From contig JACCWE010000168.1 of assembly GCA_013697785.1 (NCBI GenBank), positions 1 to 63,238 on the forward strand: 63,238 nt of DNA, read 5' to 3'. Every line of letters begins with the position of its first letter. The first letter of the stretch is position 1. Source of the DNA: Gemmatimonadaceae bacterium. GTDB lineage: Bacteria; Gemmatimonadota; Gemmatimonadetes; Gemmatimonadales; Gemmatimonadaceae. The position numbers and the translations under genes were made by a program. This document shows positions 56,468 through 63,238 of this stretch, one piece after another. Below the pieces are notes generated by a model. It was not told the DNA's origin. It saw nothing but the letters and a program-made list of their open reading frames with translations, and did not search any database.

Positions 56468-57246
56468 GCGCCCTTGAACGCGGGGGGACGCTTCTCGAGA
56501 AAGGCGCTCATCCCTTCCTTCATGTCCGACGTCGTGGCGATGAGGCCGAAGTGATTCGCCTCGATGACGAGCCCTTCCTCGAGCGTGGTGTCGAGCCCGC
56601 GGTTCACGGCCTCGATGCAGAGCCCCACCGCTATCGGCCCGTTCGCCAGTATCAGCTTCAGCATCGCCTCGGCCGTCGCGATCAGCTCCGCCTGCGGCAC
56701 CACCTTGTTGACGAGCCCGATCCGAAACGCCTCGGCCGCGTCCGTCATCTCGGCGGTGAGCATCAGCTGCAGCGCGCGGCCCTTACCGATGAGTCGTGGC
56801 AGCCGCTGCGTGCCGCCGTAGCCCGGCCCGATGCCGAGCTTCACTTCGGGGAGTCCCATCTTCGCGTTGTCGGAGGCGATGCGAATGTGGCAGGCGAGCG
56901 CGAGCTCCAGCCCGCCGCCCAGCGCGAAGCCGTTGATGGCAGCGATCACCGCCTTCGGAGACTGCTCGAACTTCGTGAAGATGCGCTGCCCAACCATCGC
57001 GCGCAGTCGTCCGTCGAGCGATCCCTGTGTCGCCAGCTCGGCGATGTCCGCGCCTGCCACGAATGCCTTGGCGCCCGAGCCGGTGACGATCGCTCCGCCG
57101 ACATCCGTTCGTGCGATCACTTCGCCGATCGCGAGATCGAGCTCGGCGATCGTCGCATCGTTGAGCGCGTTGAGCTTGTCGGGGCGATTGATCGTGATCG
57201 TCGCGATGCGATCGCGAACGTCGAACGTGAGATTGGTGTAAGGCAT
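56464..57246 (-). CDS. Enoyl-CoA hydratase/isomerase
   Basis: Crotonase-fold enzyme of 260 residues. INRPDKLNALNDATIAELD, GSGAKAFVAGADIAEL (oxyanion-hole segment), AAINGFALGGGLELALACHIRIA, and FGLPEVKLGIGPGYGGTQRLPRLIG-type text (here MGLPEVKLGIGPGYGG) with two catalytic glutamates are all present. It hydrates enoyl-CoA in beta-oxidation. Its position as first gene of a recF-dciA-gyrB transcript, with a GTGA overlap, is unusual. Confidence 0.92.
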   Translation of the reverse strand: MPYTNLTFDVRDRIATITINRPDKLNALNDATIAELDLAIGEVIARTDVGGAIVTGSGAKAFVAGADIAELATQGSLDGRLRAMVGQRIFTKFEQSPKAVIAAINGFALGGGLELALACHIRIASDNAKMGLPEVKLGIGPGYGGTQRLPRLIGKGRALQLMLTAEMTDAAEAFRIGLVNKVVPQAELIATAEAMLKLILANGPIAVGLCIEAVNRGLDTTLEEGLVIEANHFGLIATTSDMKEGMSAFLEKRPPAFKGA

Positions 57247-57346
57247 AGGAAGGGTGAGAGCGGCGCCAGGAATAGCGTCTGGAAGGCGGCCTTGAGGTCC
57301 CGAAATCTATACCGTCGGACTACTTCTTGCTTTCCGGTTGAGGGCT

Positions 57347-58369
57347 ATGAGCACACAGTGGATCACGCGTCACGGAGGCAAGAGCGCAGGCTTCAAGTAC
57401 CACAATCCGCAGGGTCGTGCGATAGCAGACAGGGAGCAGATCGCGCGCATCAATGCAATGGCGATTCCGCCGGCCTGGCGAGACGTGCACATCGCCGCGA
57501 CCACGCGTCCTGCGATTCAGGCCTGGGGTTTCGACGTGAAGGGGCGCAAGCAGTATCGCTACCACGAGCGCGCCGTTGCCGCACGCGAGCAGCGCAAGTA
57601 CTATCGTGTGCGCCGGCTCGCACGCGATCTCCCGCGTATTCGCGAGTCCCTCTACACCGAAATCGCGCGCGGCAACACGCTCACGCGCGATCGCGTCGCC
57701 GCCGCAGTGGTGCGTCTCATCAGCAAGGGATTCTTCCGCGTCGGCAGCGAGCGATATGCACGCGAGAACAAGACCTTCGGCATCTCGTCGCTGCTCAAGC
57801 GCCACGTCCATGTCGAGAAGAACGCGATCATCTTCGACTTCAAGGGGAAGTCGAACAAGCAGCAAAAGCACGTGGTCGTCGACCGCGCGCTCGCCAGGAT
57901 CATGCGCGCGATGCTCGCGTCACCCGGTCCGAAGCTCTTCCGCTTCACCGACGGCACGAAGTGGAAGAATCTCTCCGAGCGCGACGTGAACGACTACGTG
58001 CGTCGCGTGACGAGCGTTCGCTACACGGCGAAGGACTTCCGCACGTGGGGCGGCACCGTGCGCGTCGCGACCGTCCTCTCCGACCTCGGCGCGCCGGCCA
58101 ACGATCGCGAAGCGAAGAAGAACGTCGTGCTCGCGATCCGTCTCGTGAGCGCGGAGCTCGGAAACACGCCGGCGATCTGCCGGGCGTCGTACGTGCATCC
58201 GATCATCATCGCGCGCTACCTCGATCACGGCGAGACCATCATGCCGCGCGAGGCGGGGAAGACCGCCGCCGGACACTATCCCGAGGAGCGCGCGCTCATC
58301 CGTTTTCTCGACGAGCACTTTCCCGAGCGAAGGAAGCGCGTGCGTGCCGAGGACAAGGTGGCGGCCTAG
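57347..58369 (+). CDS. Type IB DNA topoisomerase (poxvirus-like)
   Basis: Small topoisomerase of 340 residues that relaxes supercoils by transient 3'-phosphotyrosine linkage. The catalytic residues are visible: R131 in FFRVGSERYARENKTFGISSL, the basic HVHVEKNAIIFDFKGKSN strand, KDFRTWGGT, and the nucleophile Y282 in CRASYVHP. An N-terminal RYHERAVAAREQRKYYRV basic helix fits the bacterial poxvirus-like group. The ATG at 57347 is preferred over a TTG three codons upstream. Confidence 0.9.
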   Translation: MSTQWITRHGGKSAGFKYHNPQGRAIADREQIARINAMAIPPAWRDVHIAATTRPAIQAWGFDVKGRKQYRYHERAVAAREQRKYYRVRRLARDLPRIRESLYTEIARGNTLTRDRVAAAVVRLISKGFFRVGSERYARENKTFGISSLLKRHVHVEKNAIIFDFKGKSNKQQKHVVVDRALARIMRAMLASPGPKLFRFTDGTKWKNLSERDVNDYVRRVTSVRYTAKDFRTWGGTVRVATVLSDLGAPANDREAKKNVVLAIRLVSAELGNTPAICRASYVHPIIIARYLDHGETIMPREAGKTAAGHYPEERALIRFLDEHFPERRKRVRAEDKVAA

Positions 58370-58393
58370 CACTCGCGCGGTAGCTTTCGAGTC

Positions 58394-59875
58394 ATGCAGT
58401 CCGTTCTCGCGATAGACTCCGGCACCACTGGCGCGACATGCCTCGTGATCGCGGCCGACGGTCGCATCCTCGGCCGCGGCTATCGCGAGATCCCGCAACA
58501 TTATCCGGAACCCGGGCACGTCGAGCACGAGCCGCTCGACATCCTGACGTGCACGCTCGACGCGGCGCGCGAGGCGCTGAAGACATCCGGCGTGACGCCG
58601 ACCACCATCGGCATCACGAATCAGCGCGAGACGCTCGTGCTCTGGAACCGCCACACGAGCGCGCCCATCGGCCGCGCGATCGTCTGGCAGGATCGGCGCA
58701 CCGCCGCGCGCTGCCTCGCGCTGGCGCCGCACGCCGAGGACATCGCCGCGCGCACGGGGCTTCTCCCCGATCCGTACTTCTCCGCGACCAAGCTCGAGTG
58801 GCAGCTCTCGCACGAGCACGTAGCGCGCATGGCGACTGACGGCTCGCTCGCCGCCGGCACCGTCGACACATGGCTCATCTGGAATCTCACCGGCGGCGCC
58901 GTGCACGCGACCGATCCCACCAACGCGTCGCGCACGATGCTCTACGACATCCGCGAGCACGAGTGGAGCGAGCATCTTCTCACGCTCTTCGGTGTTCCGC
59001 GCGCGGTTCTCCCCGAGGTGCGCGCATCGAGCTCGGACTTCGGGCGCGCGCGCGGCTCGCTCCTCGGACTCGGCATCGACATCCCGATCCACGGCGTCGC
59101 CGGCGATCAGCAGGCGGCGCTCTTCGGACAGGGATGCTGGGAAGCGGGGCAGGGGAAGAACACGTACGGCACCGGCGCTTTTCTTCTGCTCAACACGGGT
59201 CGGGAAATCGGCGCGGCCGGCGGCGGGCTTCTCACCACCGTCGCCTGCGACGCGAACGGTGCGCCCGCGTACGCGCTCGAGGGCGCGATCTTCGTCGCCG
59301 GCGCAGCCGTGCAATGGCTTCGCGACGGGCTCGGCATCATAGCCTCCGCGCCGGAGACCCAGTCGCTCGCGGCCGGGCTGACGTCCAACGACGGCGTATA
59401 TTTCGTTCCGGCGCTGACCGGGCTCGGCGCGCCGCACTGGGAGCCGGAGGCGCGCGGCACGATCGTCGGGCTCACGCGCGGGACGACGCGCGCGCATTTC
59501 GCGCGTGCCGCACTCGAGGCGATGGCGTACGCGACCGTTGACGTGCTCGACGTGATGCAGACACGCGGGCGCTGCAACTTCGAGCGGCTGCGCGTCGATG
59601 GTGGAGCAACGGAGAATGAGTGGCTGATGCACTTTCAGGCTGACGTGCTCGGCGTTCCCGTCGAGCGTCCCGACATGGCGGAGACGACCGCGCTCGGCGC
59701 TGCCGGCCTCGCCGGCATCGCGGCGGGTGTGTGGCCGAGCGCGAACGCGTTTCTCGGAACGCGGAAATTCCGAGTCTTCACCCCCGGGCCCGGCGCAGCG
59801 AATGCGCAGCGCGCGCGCGAAGGGTGGGCGCGTGCGGTGCGCGCCACGCTTTCCTGGGCGCGGGACGGCCGATGA
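58394..59875 (+). CDS. glpK: Glycerol kinase
   Basis: FGGY carbohydrate kinase of 493 residues. The N-terminal phosphate-loop DSGTTGATCLVI, TNQRETLVLWNR, VWQDRRTA, TVDTWLIWNLTGG, and GVAGDQQAALFGQGCWEAGQGKNTYGTGAFLL are specific for glycerol kinase. It phosphorylates glycerol to glycerol-3-phosphate. No glpF or glpD is nearby. The uracil-DNA glycosylase gene starts inside its stop codon (ATGA). Confidence 0.94.
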   Translation: MQSVLAIDSGTTGATCLVIAADGRILGRGYREIPQHYPEPGHVEHEPLDILTCTLDAAREALKTSGVTPTTIGITNQRETLVLWNRHTSAPIGRAIVWQDRRTAARCLALAPHAEDIAARTGLLPDPYFSATKLEWQLSHEHVARMATDGSLAAGTVDTWLIWNLTGGAVHATDPTNASRTMLYDIREHEWSEHLLTLFGVPRAVLPEVRASSSDFGRARGSLLGLGIDIPIHGVAGDQQAALFGQGCWEAGQGKNTYGTGAFLLLNTGREIGAAGGGLLTTVACDANGAPAYALEGAIFVAGAAVQWLRDGLGIIASAPETQSLAAGLTSNDGVYFVPALTGLGAPHWEPEARGTIVGLTRGTTRAHFARAALEAMAYATVDVLDVMQTRGRCNFERLRVDGGATENEWLMHFQADVLGVPVERPDMAETTALGAAGLAGIAAGVWPSANAFLGTRKFRVFTPGPGAANAQRAREGWARAVRATLSWARDGR

Positions 59876-60522
59876 AGCAAACGAAGCTCGCTCTCGCCCT
59901 CGACACGCACTGCGCCGCGCTCGGCGCATGCAGACAATGCGGACACAAGGATCCGGGAGTCGTCCCGATCCTCTCGCCCGCGCGCGCGCCGACAGTGATG
60001 CTCGTTGGCCAGGCGCCGGGGCAGGTCGAGACGAGCGAGGGCGAGCGTCGCGCATTCGCCGGTCGCGCGGGAAAGACGATGTTCCGCTGGCTCGCGAGCA
60101 TCGGGGTCGATGAAGCGACCTTCCGCTCGCGCGTCTACATCGCGGCGGTGACGCGCTGCTATCCAGGCGCACATCCATCGGGACGCGGCGATCGTGTGCC
60201 ATCGCGCTTCGAGCAGGAGCAGTGCAACGGCTGGCTCGAGTCCGAGCTCACACTCATCAAGCCGCGGCTCATCGTGCCCGTGGGCAAGCTCGCGATCGAG
60301 AAATTCCTGCCGCCGTCGTCGCTCGACCTGATCATCGGCAAGGTGCACGATGTGGAGCACGCCGGCGGCCGTTCGCGCGTAATCCCGCTGCCGCATCCCT
60401 CGGGCGCGAGCAGCTGGGTGAACCTTCCGCGGAATCGCGCGCTGCTCGAGCGCGCTCTCGGGCTGCTCGGCGCCGAGCTGGCGGAGCTGTGGCCGGCGAG
60501 CGCAGTGCGCAGGAGCGCGTGA
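59872..60522 (+). CDS. Uracil-DNA glycosylase family protein (iron-sulfur type)
   Basis: Protein of 216 residues resembling family 4/5 uracil-DNA glycosylases, which remove deaminated bases. The catalytic loop is VGQAPGQVE (45-53), the base-recognition motif PLPHPSGASSW (172-182), and four cysteines (C20, C23, C96, C118) are placed like the iron-sulfur ligands of these families. GQAPG followed by AFAGRAGKTMFRW is the usual spacing. It overlaps the glpK stop by four bases and the next gene by one. Confidence 0.85.
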   Translation: MKQTKLALALDTHCAALGACRQCGHKDPGVVPILSPARAPTVMLVGQAPGQVETSEGERRAFAGRAGKTMFRWLASIGVDEATFRSRVYIAAVTRCYPGAHPSGRGDRVPSRFEQEQCNGWLESELTLIKPRLIVPVGKLAIEKFLPPSSLDLIIGKVHDVEHAGGRSRVIPLPHPSGASSWVNLPRNRALLERALGLLGAELAELWPASAVRRSA

Positions 60523-60830
60523 TGCGCACGCTCGTTCTCGCCTTTGGGCTCCACGCCGGCGGTCACGGCGCCGACAAGTGGTTCGGTTCAGACAAGCTCA
60601 AGCACTTCTTTCTCTCGGCGTTCATCGAGAGCGTTTCGTATAGTGCCTTACGCGCGGCCAACGTCCGTCACGGCCCCGCGCTCGTCGCGGCGTCTACTAT
60701 TACGCTAGGCGCAGGGGTGGGGAAGGAGCTGTACGATCGCCGTTCGTACGGGCTTTTCAGCGTGAAGGATCTCACCTGGGATGTCGCGGGCAACGCCGCG
60801 GCTGCGACGGTTCTCGCGAACACCCGCTAA
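60522..60830 (+). CDS. YfiM/DUF2279-like protein
   Basis: Small protein of 102 residues. DKLKHFFLSAFIESVSYSA, then GAGVGKELYDRRSYGLFS and VKDLTWDVAGNAAA carry the conserved residues of the YfiM/DUF2279 family (lipoprotein or inner-membrane, function unknown). The ATG at 60522 shares a base with the glycosylase stop (TGATG). Confidence 0.7.
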   Translation: MRTLVLAFGLHAGGHGADKWFGSDKLKHFFLSAFIESVSYSALRAANVRHGPALVAASTITLGAGVGKELYDRRSYGLFSVKDLTWDVAGNAAAATVLANTR

Positions 60831-60933
60831 ACGGTCCCCCGAAATACGATTGTACTACTGCGGGATGAGACCGAGCCGTATATTGGACGTGCTCGCGGAA
60901 CCGATGGAACGGCAACCTCACCCAGGGCCATTC

Positions 60934-61158
60934 ATGACCGACTCCGCCAACGGGGACGCAACGTCCGCAGGCACCGACGATCGGCGAACGAACGAGGTTC
61001 TCCGCGCCCTCGTGAGCGAGATGCTCGATCGAGTGCGGGAGGTCACGCGGAGAACGTCAGCCTGGAGCGCGGACGAGCGGGCGCAGGCGGAGGCAGAGCT
61101 CGAGGCGATCATGTCGCACGTGCGACGCGAAGCGACGACGGAGCGGAAGGAAGATTGA
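60934..61158 (+). CDS. Small acidic protein of unknown function
   Basis: Protein of 74 residues from the ATG at 60934 (MTDSANGD). The first 25 residues are polar and disordered; the rest forms two helices (TNEVLRALVSEMLDRVREVT and AQAEAELEAIMSHVRREA). An ATG at 60865 (MRPSRIL) would add 23 residues. No family recognised; it is 22 bases upstream of ccmE. Confidence 0.5.
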   Translation: MTDSANGDATSAGTDDRRTNEVLRALVSEMLDRVREVTRRTSAWSADERAQAEAELEAIMSHVRREATTERKED

Positions 61159-61179
61159 TTCGTATTGTCAGGAGGCTTT

Positions 61180-61632
61180 ATGAAGGCGCGCAATAAATTC
61201 CTGATCGGCGGAGCGGTGATCCTGAGTGCCGCGGCATATCTCATGGTCACGTCGATTCGTCAGACGGGCGTCTACTATCTCACGCCTACCGAGCTGTCGT
61301 CGAAGATCTCCTCCGATCCGTCGTTCTATGAGACGGGGGTGAAGGTCGGCGCGCGCGTGGTGCCCGGCTCGATCGTGCGCGACGCATCCGGCCGTTCGAT
61401 GACCTTCGCGGTCACCGACGGCGCGCACAACTATCCCGTGTCGTATCGCGGCCTCCCGCCCGACACGTTCACGGATGGCGTCGATGTCGTGCTCGAGGGA
61501 CGGCTGGCTCACGATGGCACCTTCCGCGCGACGACCGTGCTCGCGAAGTGTGCGTCGCGCTACGAAAACGCTCCGGAGAAATATCGCAGCGTGCCGGGCT
61601 ACACGTCGGCGCCCGCGGCCGCGCACTCATGA
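61180..61632 (+). CDS. ccmE: Cytochrome c maturation heme chaperone CcmE, CxxxY variant
   Basis: Membrane-anchored periplasmic heme chaperone of 150 residues. One N-terminal helix (FLIGGAVILSAAAYLMVTS), then the OB-fold with YYLTPTELSSKI and VGARVVPGSIVRD. The heme-attachment site, HxxxY in most bacteria, is CASRY here (C124, Y128), the CxxxY form known from archaea and some Desulfovibrio. GGAGG lies five bases before the ATG at 61180; a start five codons upstream is less likely. The stop overlaps the ccmF start (ATGA). Confidence 0.92.
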   Translation: MKARNKFLIGGAVILSAAAYLMVTSIRQTGVYYLTPTELSSKISSDPSFYETGVKVGARVVPGSIVRDASGRSMTFAVTDGAHNYPVSYRGLPPDTFTDGVDVVLEGRLAHDGTFRATTVLAKCASRYENAPEKYRSVPGYTSAPAAAHS

Positions 61633-63238
61633 TCCTCATAGGCGAGCTGTCGCTCTGGATCGCGCTTCTCATGGCGACCTGGGGCACCACCGTCGGCTTC
61701 GCCGGCGGCTATTACAGGCGCCCCGAGCTGATCGCGAGCGCCGAGCGTGCGTCGTATGCGACGTTCGGTTTTCTGATCCTTGCGGCGCTCGGGCTCTGGA
61801 CCGCGCTGCTCCACTCCGACTTTTCCTTCCGCTACGTCGCGTCGTATACGAGCGCGAATCTGCCATCGATCTACAAGGTCACGGCGTTCTGGGCGGGGCA
61901 GTCGGGATCGCTGCTGTTGTGGGCGTTCATTCTCTCGGGGTACTCGGCGATCGCCGTGTGGACGAATCGCTCGCGCAACCGCGAGTTGATGCCGTACGTC
62001 ACCGCGACGCTCTCCGCCATCACGCTCTTCTTCGTGATGACGCTCTGCTTCGGCTCGAATCCGTACGAGCGACTCGACTGGATTCCGCCGGACGGCACCG
62101 GGCTCAATCCGCAGCTGCAGAATCCGGGGATGGCGATCCATCCGCCGAATCTCTACCTCGGCTACATCGGCACCGCGGTGCCGTTTGCGTTCGCGATCGC
62201 CGCGCTCATCACTCGGCGGCTCGACGCCGGCTGGCTCGCCGCCGTGCGACGCTGGACGCTCGTCTCGTGGTTCTTCAACACGACGGGAATCATCCTCGGC
62301 ATGTGGTGGGCGTACGTCGAGCTCGGGTGGGGTGGCTACTGGGCGTGGGATCCCGTCGAGAACGCGTCATTCCTGCCGTGGCTGATCAATACCGCGTTTC
62401 TGCACTCGATCATGGTGCAGGAGAAGCGCGGGATGCTGCGCAAATGGAACGTGACGCTCGTCGTCTCCGCGTTCCTCATGTCGATCCTCGGCACCTTCAT
62501 CACGCGCAGCGGCATCATCTCGAGCGTGCACTCGTTCGCGCAGTCGAACGTGGGCTACTGGTTCCTCGGCTTCCTCGTGCTCGCGGTCGCGGTCACCGCG
62601 TATCTCGTCGCGACTCGGCTCAACGATCTCGAGGCGAAGGCGGAGCTCGAGAGTCTCGTGAGCCGCGAGGCGAGCTTTCTGTTCAACAATCTGCTGCTCG
62701 TCGGCATCGCGTTCGCCGTGCTCTGGGGAACGCTCTTCCCGATTCTCAGCGAAGCAGTGACGAACAACAAGATCACGGTCGGCCCACCGTTCTTCAACAA
62801 GGTCAACATTCCGCTCGGGCTCGCGCTGCTCGCGCTCACCGGGATTGGTCCGCTCATCGCGTGGCGACGCGCGAGTGCGGAGAATCTCAAGCGACAGTTC
62901 ACCGGGCCGCTGCTCGCGGGTATTACCGCCGGCGCCGCGCTCTTCGCGCTCGGCATGCGCGACTTCGGCGCGCTAATCGCGTACACGTTGTGCGGCTTCG
63001 TGAGCGGAACGATCGTGCAGGAGTTCTGGAAGGGGATCGGGGCGCGGCGTCGCATGTACAACGAGAATCCGGTGATGGCGCTCTTTCGCCTCGTCGCGCG
63101 CAATCGCCGGCGCTACGGCGGCTACATCGTTCACGTCGGCATCGTGATTCTCTTCGCGGCCTTCGCGGGGCTCGCGTTCAAGGAGGAGTTCGACGTCACG
63201 CTCAAGGGCGGCGAGACGTACGCGGCGACCGATCCGTA
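61629..63238 (+). CDS. ccmF: Heme lyase CcmF (5' part)
   Basis: Large multi-helix membrane protein that ligates heme to apocytochrome c. 536 residues are visible before the window edge. LSLWIALLMATWGTT begins helix 1; WAGQSGSLLLWAFILSGYSA precedes a periplasmic loop, and GWGGYWAWDPVENASFLPWL is the tryptophan-rich WWD heme-binding motif. HPPNLYLGYIG and FLMSILGTFITRSGIISSVHSFA are further conserved segments with heme-ligand histidines. It starts in the stop codon of ccmE and is incomplete at its 3' end. Confidence 0.95.
   Translation, partial: MILIGELSLWIALLMATWGTTVGFAGGYYRRPELIASAERASYATFGFLILAALGLWTALLHSDFSFRYVASYTSANLPSIYKVTAFWAGQSGSLLLWAFILSGYSAIAVWTNRSRNRELMPYVTATLSAITLFFVMTLCFGSNPYERLDWIPPDGTGLNPQLQNPGMAIHPPNLYLGYIGTAVPFAFAIAALITRRLDAGWLAAVRRWTLVSWFFNTTGIILGMWWAYVELGWGGYWAWDPVENASFLPWLINTAFLHSIMVQEKRGMLRKWNVTLVVSAFLMSILGTFITRSGIISSVHSFAQSNVGYWFLGFLVLAVAVTAYLVATRLNDLEAKAELESLVSREASFLFNNLLLVGIAFAVLWGTLFPILSEAVTNNKITVGPPFFNKVNIPLGLALLALTGIGPLIAWRRASAENLKRQFTGPLLAGITAGAALFALGMRDFGALIAYTLCGFVSGTIVQEFWKGIGARRRMYNENPVMALFRLVARNRRRYGGYIVHVGIVILFAAFAGLAFKEEFDVTLKGGETYAATDP

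Overview
The window is about 63 kb of GC-rich, gene-dense bacterial chromosome with short intergenic gaps, many stop/start overlaps (ATGA, GTGA, TGATG, TTGA) and only a few clear hairpin terminators. No ribosomal RNA, tRNA, CRISPR array, insertion sequence, integrase or phage gene was seen, so it reads as core and lineage-specific chromosome rather than an island. The mix (many secreted orphan proteins with short lipoprotein signals, a Mre11/Rad50-type pair next to NurA/HerA, an unusual CcmE, a recF-dciA-gyrB block) suggests a Gram-negative, aerobic member of a deep phylum such as Gemmatimonadota. That placement is inference from general impression, not a database match.

Layout. 1-3402 (minus): lipA followed by the pyruvate dehydrogenase E1 alpha, E1 beta and E2 genes, E2 running off the left edge. 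3515-10134: glycine oxidase ThiO, a small membrane protein, a deoxyhypusine-synthase-like protein, a DUF3108-type secreted protein, a GT2 glycosyltransferase, an M28 peptidase lipoprotein and an unknown helical protein. 10261-12517: a coiled-coil protein and an Omp85/BamA-like barrel. 12525-19805 (minus): a complete peptide ABC transporter plus a POT proton/peptide symporter in one run. 19922-23471 (minus): gcvH, coaE, tdk and a DEAD-box helicase relative that has lost its ATPase motifs but keeps a DbpA-type RNA-binding domain. 23563-25764: an aminotransferase and a secreted lipoprotein.

25771-34409 (plus) is the most striking region: a NurA-like nuclease, a HerA-like ATPase, a secreted orphan, SbcD (Mre11), SbcC (Rad50) and a GNAT acetyltransferase, all on one strand. 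This is the archaeal-style DNA-end resection set gathered in one bacterial locus.

34455-43391: DUF1003 and small membrane proteins, a candidate small RNA with a strong terminator, a cation exchanger, folE, an SDR oxidoreductase, a Trm112-like zinc protein, and a TPR - ParA - lipoprotein - acyl-CoA ligase operon, then a phosphoribosyltransferase. 43405-49837: a V4R-domain protein, ligA, a receiver - GGDEF - GAF signalling operon with a structured terminator, a YtxH protein and a TPR protein. 49974-52811: pyrimidine-nucleoside phosphorylase and three small genes. 52953-57246 (minus): enoyl-CoA hydratase, recF, dciA, gyrB, ending in a strong terminator. 57347-63238 (plus): topoisomerase IB, glycerol kinase, a uracil-DNA glycosylase, small proteins, and ccmE-ccmF (cut at the right edge), where CcmE carries the rare CxxxY heme-attachment motif.
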